64,000 bases of DNA from Phymatolithon calcareum (lineage: Eukaryota > Rhodophyta > Florideophyceae > Hapalidiales), in NCBI GenBank assembly GCA_977006965.1, contig OZ345360.1, forward strand, positions 2,294,001 through 2,358,000, read 5' to 3'. Each line of letters begins with the position of its first letter. Positions within the stretch are counted from its first letter, which is position 1. Positions 21,253-32,461 of this stretch are shown one piece after another. A program made the translations under genes and the position numbers. Below the pieces are notes generated by a model. The model was not told the DNA's origin. It saw nothing but the letters and a program-made list of their open reading frames with translations, and made no database searches.

Positions 21253-22475
21253 AGCGAGCGAGAAAGGGGTGGATCGAAGAACGAAGTGACGAAGTGGAAA
21301 ATGATCGTCGTGCTGTGGACGGTGAGCGAGATGATCGTTCATGGGAATATTGTGCTAACGTTCGATTTTGCGAATTATTCGTACTGCGTGCCGCATCTGG
21401 ACGGAGAGGGTAATAGGGTCCATGTGCAGCCGCCATGGACATCGCCACAAAGCAGACATTTTCAAACAACATGGCTTGTTTGTTGTCGAGTCGTTCACCC
21501 CGAATGTGATTCGTAATTTGCAGGAAGGCGGCTGCAGATTGCTTGGCACCACGCGGTGCCAAACAATCTTCCCTGGGTCGTAGATGTGGCTGAATGGCAA
21601 TTGTATGAGCATGAGGGGACGGACAAGATCAGGGAACAATCATAATTTTTGGGACACTAGGCAATCCAATGGGAGTGGACGAGATGGCAGAAGGAGACCT
21701 TGCCAGATCGCTCTGTCGTGGATGTGTTCTAAACTCGTACTCATGGCCTTATTCTTCGTATTGTCGAAACGGCAGTGTCGATGCGAAGTGCGCAAATCGT
21801 CAATGAAAACGGGTCGATCCCTTGCGCCTCTTAAGTTAAGGACATCGATGATGAGGGCAGAGGCGGACGCTGCAGAAGAATATGGATCAGGTGGAAATCA
21901 AACGGCAGTAGGAATATATCGATATGTAGAAATGGCATCTGGACCGCGGTCACGGGTTTGCTTGAGGAGACGGTGCTGACCGACTGGGCATCTCGACGTT
22001 TTCTGACCCTGGGCTGGACATCCTGCATTGCTTCGCATCGGCGAAAGCCTCGAGGATGTTCTTCTGGAGGGGGATAAAAGTTTCAATGCGTAATGCATCT
22101 GATGTATTGGAAACCTAATTGCTTGTAGCACCTCATTTTCCTATTCTGTTTAATTTTTTGCACTCTTTCTACGATTCCCATTCTCGGCGACTTGGAGTCT
22201 GGATCTCGCGTTCGGTCCACCCACATGAAAAACTTACTCATACTTTTTCGAAAACTTGCTTGGGGGCTGAGAATATTTTCAATTCGCACATCCCTTTGCT
22301 TTCCACACATAAATTAGTTTTCCTAGCAAAGGCAATGGTGCAATTGCTCCTTTACTCCCCTCCTCCCCTCACATATCTACTCCCCCTCCACCCATGGCTA
22401 ATGAGTAAGACGTGAAACAAACCCGACGAACGAATACAATTATCGCGCCCACGTTCGCGTTCCGCGACAGAAAGC
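21253..22475. other. 1.2-kb spacer
   Basis: Several short overlapping frames, none with a recognisable motif. No gene called. Confidence 0.5.
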
Positions 22476-23441
22476 ATGGAGCTTGCTTTCCGGGCCGATC
22501 TGTCGCCAGCCATTGCCCGGTCTGATACCTCGACGATGACTTCCAAGAATGCTCTTCACATCCATCGAAAGTCTCCCGCTGTACTTCGATGGGATTGCAT
22601 CCCAGCACCCGGACTGTTTCGGTTTGTTGATGGCTTCTTTCGGTGCAACACGACTGCGACCGAAACTGAAGTGCTCGAGAGTAAGGAGAGAGAACAGTGC
22701 GTTCCCGGTATTGTCCTGAAGGAGGTTGAAGGACCAGAGCTTCCGGCATGCCTTAACCCGAGATGCAATGGAAGACATCTCATCACAGACTGTGACATGG
22801 CTGCGCGCGACAAGGCCAGGGTTCTGTTCGTTCGTCTTTTCGAGAGTAAGTGCGTACTTGAGAACAAGGAGCGTATCCACGATGACATTAAGCCGCAAAT
22901 AATGCCAAGCAATGGACCATTTTTGAAACGGGCTCCCCATAATATGGGGAGCTTGGTTCAAAAAGTGTCTGGTCAGGACGCAAGGGAATCCAACGTTATT
23001 GTGCAAAAGGGACATCAGACTGCAGACTACACCAACGCCATGGGGAGTCGATTAAGTGCTGTCGACGACGAATCCATGTTTTCAGGGCTCGGAGAGACCG
23101 GGAAGTTACAGGGCAATGTACTCCACCAGGAGACCTGCAATCACAAGGGCCATGCTGAAGATTTCTTCCAGCGAAAACCAGGGATTGGAAGCAACGTCCC
23201 GGATGGAATCGACGGAGAAGAAACTGGCCAGAACGCGCCGTTGACAAGAGACGAGGTTGGACCAGAGCTTCCGGTGTGTCTCAACCCCGTATGCACCGGA
23301 AAGCATTTGATTCGAGATTGTATTATCACGGGACAGGATGAAGCAAGAAAGCTCATTGTTGAGTTTTTCGAGGGAAAGAATGGCCCGGAAAGGAAGAACC
23401 GTACCCGCAAGAGGAAGAACATGAGGTCGAAGAAGCAATAA
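22476..23441 (+). CDS. Double zinc-knuckle protein, unknown family
   Basis: A 321-aa protein with two copies of an unusual CX4CX3HX4C knuckle: C92, C97, H101, C106 and C268, C273, H277, C282. Both copies sit in a longer conserved block of about 45 residues reading GPELPxCLNPxC, then HLIxDC, then a charged helix (DEAR-L---FFE-K). The protein ends in a strongly basic tail (RTRKRKNMRSKK) that looks like a nuclear or nucleic-acid-binding segment. The linker is polar and low in order. The same knuckle block ends the protein at 29807-30955, on the same strand beyond the ZFC3H1-like gene. Retroviral CCHC knuckles are CX2CX4HX4C, so this is a different spacing. I do not know the function; RNA binding is inferred. 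Confidence 0.75.
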   Translation: MELAFRADLSPAIARSDTSTMTSKNALHIHRKSPAVLRWDCIPAPGLFRFVDGFFRCNTTATETEVLESKEREQCVPGIVLKEVEGPELPACLNPRCNGRHLITDCDMAARDKARVLFVRLFESKCVLENKERIHDDIKPQIMPSNGPFLKRAPHNMGSLVQKVSGQDARESNVIVQKGHQTADYTNAMGSRLSAVDDESMFSGLGETGKLQGNVLHQETCNHKGHAEDFFQRKPGIGSNVPDGIDGEETGQNAPLTRDEVGPELPVCLNPVCTGKHLIRDCIITGQDEARKLIVEFFEGKNGPERKNRTRKRKNMRSKKQ

Positions 23442-24859
23442 TTACGTATCGGGAAAGAAATAATGGGAAACTGAGAAGAGTTTTGTCTTGCGCAGAGACG
23501 AGGTACTATATCCCATCCCCTATTATTCCATCATTAGTGCTCTCGCTGTGAAAGGATTCCTATTCACTTGAATTCCCCATAGGGGAATAAGCAGTCATTA
23601 TTATTATTATGTACTTGAATTCATCAACTGTTTAAATGTTCACGTTCTTCAGTGACCTCTGCCGATGTACTGCTGTATTTCATTGGGTCAATAATGCTGA
23701 GGAATGGTAGATCTCTTACGACTCGTGACTCCCAGTGTTTTCATCGCACCCTGGCAACTCGCGGATGTACTTGTGACATATTCTTACGTTCCGAGGGGAG
23801 ATGTGAATGTTCTATTCTCATGTAGGTCAACAAAAAGTCTTCAAGAGAAGCTTTTCCCGCTTCTGTGAGCGGGTTCTGGTTCGTAGCAATGCCAGTGCAT
23901 GGACCATATTTGCCGCAGCTCTGGCTCGTTGCCATCTTCCTCCAGCACTCCTCTAGATTTCACACTTTCCGCAAGGACCAGCTTTTTCTCGTAGTAGCCC
24001 GTCAATCCCGGCACTATCTACCGACCAAGTGCCACTGAACGCATAGTGCAGCAGCTAAGTGAGGTCTAAGATCCTTCAGGACGACGTTTGTGATGTTCCA
24101 GATGCATTCTGTCGCACTAGCTGGGAATGATTTTAAAAAATCCAGGATTCGACTTCGCGGCGTCTGTTGCCTTCTCTCTCATGTTATAAGGCATCATGCT
24201 CGTGAGCATTTTCCTGAGGAGATTTATGTTGCAGCGAAGAATTGAGTGGCTCTGTTTTTGGCCACGTCACATCAAGCTCGACGTGCTACTGCCATCGACG
24301 GCCTTCGCCTGTTAATTGTCTTCGCCGACACTTGAGGCCAGAACAATCATTAAATGCACTCTGATATCAACCGTAGCGCGGTAAGGACTTGGCTTCCGGC
24401 CCAATGCTGTCGATGTTGGAATTGTTCCAACCGTTTCAACCTCATTTCGGAGAGAATCCTATACATAAAATTTTTTTAAATAAATTTTTTAGTGCAGGTT
24501 CGGCCAATTTAGAAAGATCTTTAAAGATCTTTCTAAATTGGTCGAATTCTATATTTTCTAAAGCTCTTACTTTCATAAAAGATTTTATATTTGTGTCCGG
24601 AAAATTAATTTTCTGGAAATAGAATTCTATTTTCCCGCACTGCTCGCTTGAAAGTTGATCTGATTTCCAAATTTGAGAATCAGATCAACCACCAGTCGCC
24701 TGGATCCGAGGAGCACCCATGGAAATTCTACTTCGTACACTCCAGTACTGTAGTTGACGACGAAACAGTGCTCCGACCACGTGAGTCGATTGCAACGCTT
24801 GCAAAAGCAAATGGAGCAGTGACTCGTTCGAAGCCCCGCTGGAGCATTTTTGTTACGCC
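23442..24859. other. 1.4-kb spacer with palindrome cluster
   Basis: No coding signal. The right third (24504-24689) is rich in palindromes (separate entry). It should hold the promoter of the ZFC3H1-like gene. Confidence 0.55.
24504..24689. repeat. Cluster of four AT-rich palindromes
   Basis: A perfect 38-bp palindrome at 24504-24541 (arms CCAATTTAGAAAGATCTTT), a 22-bp palindrome with one mismatch at 24596-24617, a 16-bp palindrome at 24617-24632 (AAATAGAATTCTATTT) and a 36-bp imperfect palindrome at 24654-24689 (12-bp arms GTTGATCTGATT, CAAATTTG centre). The cluster ends about 170 bp before the ATG of the ZFC3H1-like gene. Confidence 0.92.
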
Positions 24860-27800
24860 ATGTTTCCACCGCGGCCGTTATCGTCCCTTCCAGACGCGGA
24901 AGACGGCGAGATAGTTGAGTCCGCGGTAGGGTCCATCGCGGAGGAGCGATACTCCCCGCCCCTGTCACATGACGATGACGGCGAGATCATTGAGGTCATC
25001 GACGATCCAAATCCCAAGTCTTCACGTTCTGTTCGAAATCGTCCACCTACGCCGATGCGCCTACCGCTACCTCCCCGTCCTGGTCCTCCTTCGCCAGGCC
25101 CTCCAGCATCCGAATGGTCATCAGCGCCTATGCATTCACCCCCGGCTTCGCATCCACCTTCTTCTGGCAGGTCAGGGTTCCTACTTCGGTCAGGTGCTCA
25201 GCCCTTTTATCCTTCACAACCATCGGTCTGGAGAGAGTGGCATCAGGCGACTTCTTCGTCGCCACCACCACCTCCTCCCCCACCGCTTCCTACTCCACCA
25301 CCACCGACTACATCAGCTCCGAGCAATCATCGGCACAGAGGCCGTCCAAATCGGGCATTCAAAGGGCGCAGCCGTTTTCAGTACCCATCAAATACTGCTG
25401 CCCCTCTCGCCGGGTCTGAAATTCTAGCCCAGGAGCAGAGCCCGTATCACTCGCCACCTCAGTTCCAACGGCACCAAGACCCTTTTAAAGACAAGCGCCC
25501 GTATCGCCCGCAAATGCCGTATGCCCTCAATGGTTCCGGTCCTTCACACGCAGGATTAGTTCCGACACGGGAAGAGCATGTTCTTGGGCAACGACCGGAG
25601 AACTTTTGCAGCTCTGGAATTAACATCAGCCCTTCAGTTGGATCCGGTGGTCTTCGCTCTGACGAAAATGATTACCGTGTGGCTCAGGACTTCCGAATAC
25701 ATGAGCAGTATCAAGCACGGAGAGACTACTTGTCACGAGAGGAGTACCCCCAGCACGGATTTTACGCCACCAATGCACAGAACTCATTTGTTTCTCGTGA
25801 TGCTTCCGTAGAGCGCATCTATTCCCCACAACCAAGTGATTATGCGGATAGTGAAGGTGAGTCCGATTCGGGGCACACACAAGGCAAAGCAGAATTGATT
25901 AATGATGGAGACGTCATAGAGGATGATGACGCACGGCGTGCTGAAGAAGAAGCCCGCGCAAAGGAGGCGGAAGAGCAGGAGATCGAGCGTCGTTTGGCAG
26001 CAGAGGCCCGCGCAAAGGAGTTTGAAAAGCGTAAGAAGAAACTGAGACTCCAAGCCTTGCGTAGCATGGCTCGTATCAAGAAAGGGCGTCCTGCCAGCTC
26101 TGGCGGCTCAGCAACACCTACCCCCAGCCCACCTGTGGATGATTCTGCCTTTCCGCCTCTTCCAGGGCAAGACGCTGGACCTTTGCTTCCTCCAGGTACA
26201 AAAAGGCGCTCGAAACATAAAACTGCAAAACCCTCGTATGCCTCATCTGTTCGAGACTCGGGATTTCCACCGCTTCCGTCAGCAAGGCCAACAGAACCGG
26301 AACAGTTGACTTCGGCAGTCAGCCCTTCCGTTGCTCAAGCATTTGGTACAGCACCGAAAGCTCCTAGTCATCATCTTGTCCCGTCATTACCTCCAGAATC
26401 CGCGCCCGGTGAGCAGGCTGTTCCTACCGCACCAACTCCCGATAATGGAGCTGTGCCGAGGCCCCCATCGCTTCAATTGCCCTCTTCCCAGACGCAAAAG
26501 TTTGTGACAAACTCTCGCACGAGCTATCAAAGAGTTCCCCCGGTGTACTCACAGTCTCAGACCCCAATGGCGGCGTTAACACCAACAACGCCAATTTCTG
26601 CGGTCGTGAAGCAACAGACAAGCTTTGCCGTGCACGTCAGTCCAAATAAGGACCCGCTAAAGTTTATGGTTTCCAGCAGTGAGGACTCGTCAGCGTGTGA
26701 ATCGGACAGCGATTCAGATGAAGAACCGCGAGAACGACTGATTGAGCGACATATCGGAAGCGAAAAGGAAGAGGAAAATGCAGAGCAGAAAGAAGACTTA
26801 GAATCTGAGGCGACAGCCCACCGCAAGCAAATTGAGGCAAAGCAGAGGGCGTTGCAAGAAGAAAGAGAACATCTTCGCAGAGAGATGACAAAGCTGGAAG
26901 AGAGAAAGAAACACGAACAGCGAAAGAAGACTTCTCCAGGTTGCAGCGCACGAAGTCTTTCTGCTCCTCCTATGAACCCTTGCCCTCGTTCAAGTGCACC
27001 GTCTATTTCCGTCCCGTTGCAGAATGGACTGAAGCGAGACTTTGGAACTTTAGAGAACTGTTCCGGTACAAGACAGGAAAAGATTGCTTCTCAGACCAAA
27101 TCTCCATCATCTGACTTGAAACTGAAGACATCCACGCCCACGAAGCGTCAGAAAGTTGGAAATACGTCTATTTCCCCTGGGAAAAGCTCTCAAACTCCAC
27201 TGCGTGCTAAAACGCAACCATCATCATCTCCAACCAGCCCTGAGTCATCTATTGATGAAACCGGGACCCCAATGCCTGCTAGTGGAAGCGGCTCACCTGT
27301 CCGACAGAAGGAGATTCGGAGCAGAAAACTGAACGGATCCACGGGCAACAGAATCGTCATCAGTCCTTGGAATATGGTTTCGGCCCAACCTCGTGGAGAA
27401 CCTGAGCAGAATGTGGTTTTATGCCCAGAGTCTGAACTGCAAGCGCGGGTGGGGTCTCTCCAGAGCGAGTTAAGGAGCTTGTCGCGTGATTTTGTTCAAC
27501 AAAAGGAGTACGTGCGATTATTGGTTAAGGCGGAGCGGTCGCACGCCCAATGTGTGGAGCGAGCTCGAAAGTCTCGTATGCGTGTGGCCGCACTTCAGGC
27601 CGAGCTGGAAGATGCTCGTGGTGCACATGCTAAGGACGAGGAAGATAGGCGGAAGTCACACGCCTCTCTTGTTGCCGTGCACGAGCTTGGTCCACAGATT
27701 GGACTGGAACTGTCTTCACTATGTGCAGAAGCATCGGCCTCTGTAGAGAACGACATGGAGTCGGCTCCGGGCCCGACGCTCCCTGTCCGTGTGTCCCCGT

Positions 27801-28615
27801 CTAACAGCATTCCAACGACACCCCCTCGAGAGTCTAATTCTGCATCCCTTGTCTTGTCCGATTGTGCGGTGAATGCGGCAGGTGAGACACGAGCGGCGAA
27901 TCGTACAGAGGACGTTATTATGATGCCTTCTCCGTTTTCTCCGGTCCCTTTTGACCGTCCTTATCGCAGCGTGACCACCACTTTACGAGCGTAGGCTTTT
28001 CACCTTCCTCCTCGTTCTTGCGCGATTTCGACAAGTGTCGTCCATGCGGTCCTTGGTCTGGTTTGTTACAAACTCCTTTTTCTTTGTGCGTTTTTTGTGT
28101 TCCTTTTTTGCTGTGCGTTGTGCGTGCGGGCTGACTTTCAATGACGCGAATTGGGGTTCTTTGTTCGGACCAATAGCTACAAGTTAGGTTTGGCGGTTCG
28201 AAACAATGCGAATGTGGGCGGTGGCGGCGTTCTCTCTTTAACATGGACGAACATGATGAACCCCATGAAAATTGTTTGCCGATTTGAACTGCAAGGGCGG
28301 TGCAAGAATGTGGCGTGTCCTGACGAACATCTGCGGGTAGCGGTGACGGATAAATTGCACGCGTTATGCGCAATAGAGCAACTCGTGCCGCTGTTTGGGT
28401 GTATCGAAGGGATCGATTTGAAACGAGCTATACTTGACGCGAAACTGAAAATCCACGACAACAAAGACCCCGAGAAGACTGTGCGAGCGCTTATGCGGAC
28501 CCTGTGCGAAAGTGCGGGCATCAAAGAATCCGGAAATTTTGTGGAAATGCTCGAGCCTTCCCTGCTTGAAATTGCTGCCAAACGTGGTACAACTGGTAAG
28601 ACAAGCAGCAGATGA
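24860..28615 (+). CDS. ZFC3H1/Red1-like zinc-finger protein (nuclear exosome adaptor)
   Basis: Two exons are inferred: 24860-27990 and 28177-28615, with a 186-bp intron (GTAGGC...AATAG), giving about 1189 aa. The N terminus carries the EDGEI and DDGEI motifs typical of ZFC3H1, then a Pro-rich stretch with a run of prolines near residues 134-148. Charged coiled coils follow near residues 354-410, 636-700 and 860-930. Exon 2 encodes a CX7CX4CX3H finger (CRFELQGRCKNVACPDEH) matching the zf-C3H1 of human ZFC3H1 and fungal Red1, which link the Mtr4 helicase to the nuclear exosome (PAXT, MTREC). Across the splice junction RPYRSVTTTLRAYK aligns without gaps to the human protein, which supports the intron. 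It ends soon after the finger, so it resembles Red1 in layout and lacks the HAT/TPR tail of ZFC3H1. Confidence 0.82.
27991..28176 (+). other. Predicted intron of the ZFC3H1-like gene
   Basis: Donor GT at 27991, acceptor AG at 28175-28176, with CTGAC as a possible branch site near 28130. It splits an Ala codon after its second base. Without splicing the frame stops at 27992-27994, before the zinc finger. The donor GTAGGC is weaker than the GTAAGT of the other two inferred introns. Confidence 0.72.
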
Positions 28616-29806
28616 GGTTTGCAGTGGCAGTCTAAAATCTCCAGACTACGCTTCAGCGCTTATTTGCATCACCAATTCACAATTGCGTTAACTTATCAAA
28701 ATGCACGTAGATGTCATGTACATAGCCGGTACACCGCTTCGGACGACGACACGAGGCGAGAGCAACGCAATGGAGAAGTGGCCTCAACACCAACTTATCT
28801 CGGAATATAGTATGGCACGCCGCTGCCCTCTTTACTTACAAGGGTATTTATGTGAGAAAGCAATACTGTAGAGCTTGGCAATTTTTTAGCAACTTAGAAC
28901 GAGACAGAACTGTCTTATCCTGCGAGCTGGGTGGTGAGGGACTGTTATAAATCTCAAAGTTTCTCAAGAATGGAACAAGATGCCGTGACCTGAGTTGAGT
29001 GAAATTTGTCACTCTGTCAATTGATGTAGCGCGAATGGGTGATTCGTCCGAGGCCCGCCTCTGCAAAGCAATCGGAGTAGCGCTTGCCAAGAAGGAGAAA
29101 AAATCTGATTCAGCTTAAGTTCGGCGCCGCCCTGTGCGCCTATGTCGTAGAGTTATTTTTCTAATACTGATCAACCGTGCAGGAGCAGCGGGCAGCCCTC
29201 TGCAGAGTCATTGCAATGACCGTAGCACCGACTCCAGCGGGGCTGCCCGACGTCGGGATCGGCTTCACACAGTGTAAGGGGAAGGAGACGTATGATTGGA
29301 TGTCTCCGAATTTGATCCCAGTGTAGAATGTTGACATCAATAGATACGGTTTGAACGGCCATGAATGGGCAACAGCTCGAGGTACTGTTCACAATTATGT
29401 ATCTCCACTTCTCGCCGTTCCAAGGAATTTAGACGGAATGGAAAACGGAAACGCCAAGTCAAATCTTTACGTCCTGTGCAGTGCAGATCCTCAGTGCACG
29501 AATGCGCAAACTGCACAAAAGTCGACAAGTAGGTCAGCGAGAAGCGTATAATTTTTGAATAATGCCGTTGAAAATAATCTGATCTCCTCGTCGACGGCAA
29601 ACAAACAAACAAACAACTGCCCTTCGTGGGTAATTTTCGCTCTTCCACGTACAATCTTTTTTAAATTCAGACACATAAATGGTGCCCAACACCACATAGC
29701 CAGATTTCGCCGCGCCATAAAGCTTGAGCCGAACCAAGGCGCGCAGATCTGGCACGAAACCTGCTCAGCGACCGCATCTCGGCACACCTCCCTTGTTCAC
29801 ATAGGG
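28616..29806. other. 1.2-kb spacer
   Basis: No gene seen. The frame of the next gene is open from 29555 but begins with TTG; a (CAAA)n run at about 29600-29612 recalls the tails of the local LINEs without a LINE match upstream. Confidence 0.5.
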
Positions 29807-30955
29807 ATGGATATCTTTCCGCTCGGCCCCGAATACATTCGGAACGGCAGTCGCGATCAAGACACCTCCGACAACTTCCCTCGCGGCGACGTCGTGTCGT
29901 CCGCTGGAAACTGTGGACGCATAGCGAATTCTAGAGGCGACTTTGGTGATATGTACTGCGTTTCTGAAAGCTTAAGTGCCGGCTCGAGCTCGCAGGGCAA
30001 TCGCAATTTTGCTCGGGAAGTGCCCGGACTCTACCCGGTTCGTCGTGAGATGCAAAACTTCAGCACTTTTGATGATACGTCCAAGTGGAATACTCTTTCT
30101 GAAAAGACCCCTAGGTTGAGCTTGCTTCGAGGAGATGTGCATGCTTTAAACACATTTCCTCAGGAGACACCTAAATTTGACAGGTTTGCTCAAGAAGTGT
30201 TAAAGCTAAACCCAGTTGCTCGAGACATACCCAAGCTCAACGTCCGCGCCGGAGATAGTATTTGGGCATCTGCTGAAGAGCCGCCCAGGTACGACATGTT
30301 TTCTCGAGGCATATTCAACGCCAACACCAGAAACGGAGAGAGGCCGAGGTACAACACGTTGGTTCAAGATATACCGATGCCCAGTGCTGCACACGTCAAC
30401 ATGCCGAGCTACAGCTCGCTTGCTCGAGACATGTCCCATGCCAACGCCACTGTCAAAGAAGGGCAGAACTATAATAGTTTTGCCCAGGACATGACGAAAC
30501 TCAACGTGATTGCCCATGAAATGCGCAAACTCAACGCTATTGCAAACGATATGCTAAAATTCAACACTGCGGTTGCACAGATGCAGCCGCATGTGGAGAC
30601 TTCTGATGCATTCCCTCGAGACATGCCTAATTTGAGTGTTATTGAGCAGGAGATGTGCAAATTCAACGCAGCCGCCGAGGAGATTCTCCGCTTTAAGACT
30701 GAAACGCAGGAAATGACTGATTTCAACATTGCCGCGCTTCTGGACCCGATTTATAAACCCGAGGCCGAGGAGAAGCCCGAATTGCCGACGTGTCTGAATC
30801 CGTTGTGTGGGAAAAAACATCTGATAAGCCATTGTGATATTACCGGGCCCGACGAGGCCAGGGTGCTGACGAATGCATTCTTTGCGAAGGAAAAGGCCGG
30901 TCAGAAGAAAAAGCGTACGCGCAGCAGGAAGAACAAAAATCCCAACAGCACGTAA
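29807..30955 (+). CDS. Zinc-knuckle protein with short heptad-like repeats, unknown family
   Basis: A 382-aa protein; the first in-frame ATG is at 29807. The C terminus holds one CX4CX3HX4C knuckle (C329, C334, H338, C343) in the same extended block as the protein at 22476-23441: PELPTCLNPLC, KHLISHC, DITGPDEARVL, then a basic tail KKRTRSRKNKN. The middle (about residues 100-310) is built from loose repeats of 10-20 residues of the type FAQDM-KLN-IA-EM, probably helical. No signal peptide. I cannot assign a function; as a paralogue of the double-knuckle protein it may bind RNA or act as a multimeric scaffold. The gene follows the ZFC3H1-like gene on the same strand. Confidence 0.72.
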   Translation: MDIFPLGPEYIRNGSRDQDTSDNFPRGDVVSSAGNCGRIANSRGDFGDMYCVSESLSAGSSSQGNRNFAREVPGLYPVRREMQNFSTFDDTSKWNTLSEKTPRLSLLRGDVHALNTFPQETPKFDRFAQEVLKLNPVARDIPKLNVRAGDSIWASAEEPPRYDMFSRGIFNANTRNGERPRYNTLVQDIPMPSAAHVNMPSYSSLARDMSHANATVKEGQNYNSFAQDMTKLNVIAHEMRKLNAIANDMLKFNTAVAQMQPHVETSDAFPRDMPNLSVIEQEMCKFNAAAEEILRFKTETQEMTDFNIAALLDPIYKPEAEEKPELPTCLNPLCGKKHLISHCDITGPDEARVLTNAFFAKEKAGQKKKRTRSRKNKNPNST

Positions 30956-31429
30956 GTGTGAACGATGTGAAAAGTGCTGGATGAAATGAGGGGCTAAGCC
31001 CTGCTGAAATGCATCCAAGACAGCAGCTACAGTACTGAAATTGAAATCGAAAAGTAATGATTACAACAAATATTACAAGGCATCTCTCTTTAAACTTAGT
31101 GGACGGACGATGGAATAAATCGAAAAAATGGAGCCCTGCCTGAGTCGTACAGTATTTTTACTTCAGGTGAGTGGGAAGTTAGAAGAGGGGAAGGCAAATA
31201 CAGGCACATTCCGGGTTCGGTTCTATCGCCCCATACAATATAGAAATAGAAGTACAAAAATACCAACCGGATGGGCGGATCGAAAAAGCATATTTCTGCT
31301 AAACTAAGCTACTAGAACGACCCTATCGGCACAGACACGTCACCAATGTCACTATGCTCTTGCATACAATATAGAACGATGGATAATATGTCACACCCCG
31401 CGCGACAGGGCCTAGTCTGGTGCAAAACA
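30956..31429. other. Convergent spacer
   Basis: 3' flanks of the knuckle gene (plus) and the helical-repeat gene (minus). Two TACAGTA motifs at 31028 and 31148; otherwise nothing seen. Confidence 0.5.
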
Positions 31430-32461
31430 TTATTCCTCAGCCTTCTTCTCGACCTCAGCGACAACGGGGGCGACAGCATCTGCGTCAAGCTTGGGCACGC
31501 TGTCGACAACGGCGGCAACTACTTGTTCGGCATCGGGGACTTCAGCGATCGTCTCGACGATAGTCTCGGGCTCAGGAGCTGTTTCAGTGACGGCCTTGAC
31601 AACATCCTCGGGAACGACGTCCTCAACAGTGTCAGAGACGACATCGGCGACAGTGTCAGGTTCAGGCACTGTTTCAATGACGGTCTCGGTCACAGTCTCG
31701 ACAACGGCTTCAGTGTCAGGAAGTACATCCTCAACCTTCTCGGTAACGGCCTGAACGACGGCTTCGGGCTCAGGCACTGCCTCGATGACGGTGTCGGTCA
31801 CAGTCTCAACAGCGGCCTCAGCCTCGGGAACAACGTCCTCAACCTTCTTGGTAACGGTTTCGACAATGGCCTCAGACTCAGGCACGGCCTCAGCGACGGC
31901 GGCAGCGACGGCCTCAAGACCAACTTCAGGGTCTGCGGCCTCGGGTAGTTTTTCAGAGACGCCCGCAACAAGCGCGGCAATGCCGGCGGCAGTCGCGACG
32001 GCACCTGCCACCGGGGCAGAGGTATCGGTGGGCTTAGTCTCCTCGGAACCGTTGAGAGCGTTGAGGAGTTGGGGCGGAAGGTTGTCAGTGATGGCGTCCG
32101 GAAGGTTGTCAAGGAGATTGCCGGCGTGCGCCATGAGGGATTCCGGGGCGTTGGGAAGATTTGTCAGGAGACCGCGATCGCCATCGGAGGTGGGAAGCAA
32201 TGGGGCACTCTCACCGGTGGCGTTAGTGCGACCGAGGACCTTCTGGATGACGGCCTTAACCTGTTCGACGACAACGGAAATTATGCCACTCTCCTTAATT
32301 TTAGACCAGATACCCTTGATGGTCGCCCAGATCTCGGTGAGAGCGGATTGACGACCTTCCTTGCTGGTCACGGCCTGGTTGACGGCTTCGCGGAGGTGCG
32401 GGACGTCCTCGGTCATGATTTCCGCGGTAAGCTCCTTTCCTTGCTCGAGAAGGGAAGACAT
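31430..32461 (-). CDS. Helical protein with 18-residue Val/Glu-rich repeats
   Basis: A 343-aa single-exon protein. Residues 1-90 are helical and polar. Around 148-167 is an Ala/Val/Gly-rich hydrophobic stretch (APVAGAVATAAGIAALVAGV) that could be a membrane or hairpin segment. From about 170 to 330 it is made of roughly eight units of 18 residues, each beginning with Pro-Glu and reading like PEPEAVVQAVTEKVEDVL. Eighteen residues equal five helical turns, so each unit would present the same valine face; lipid or membrane-surface binding, as in apolipoprotein or LEA-like helices, is a reasonable guess. No homologue recognised by eye. The start ATG (32459-32461) is well placed. Confidence 0.75.
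   Translation of the reverse strand: MSSLLEQGKELTAEIMTEDVPHLREAVNQAVTSKEGRQSALTEIWATIKGIWSKIKESGIISVVVEQVKAVIQKVLGRTNATGESAPLLPTSDGDRGLLTNLPNAPESLMAHAGNLLDNLPDAITDNLPPQLLNALNGSEETKPTDTSAPVAGAVATAAGIAALVAGVSEKLPEAADPEVGLEAVAAAVAEAVPESEAIVETVTKKVEDVVPEAEAAVETVTDTVIEAVPEPEAVVQAVTEKVEDVLPDTEAVVETVTETVIETVPEPDTVADVVSDTVEDVVPEDVVKAVTETAPEPETIVETIAEVPDAEQVVAAVVDSVPKLDADAVAPVVAEVEKKAEE

Noticed and set aside
31785-32351. 188-aa plus-strand Ser/Thr-rich ORF
   Set aside because: Antisense shadow of the 18-residue-repeat gene; its Ser/Thr bias simply mirrors Val/Glu codons.
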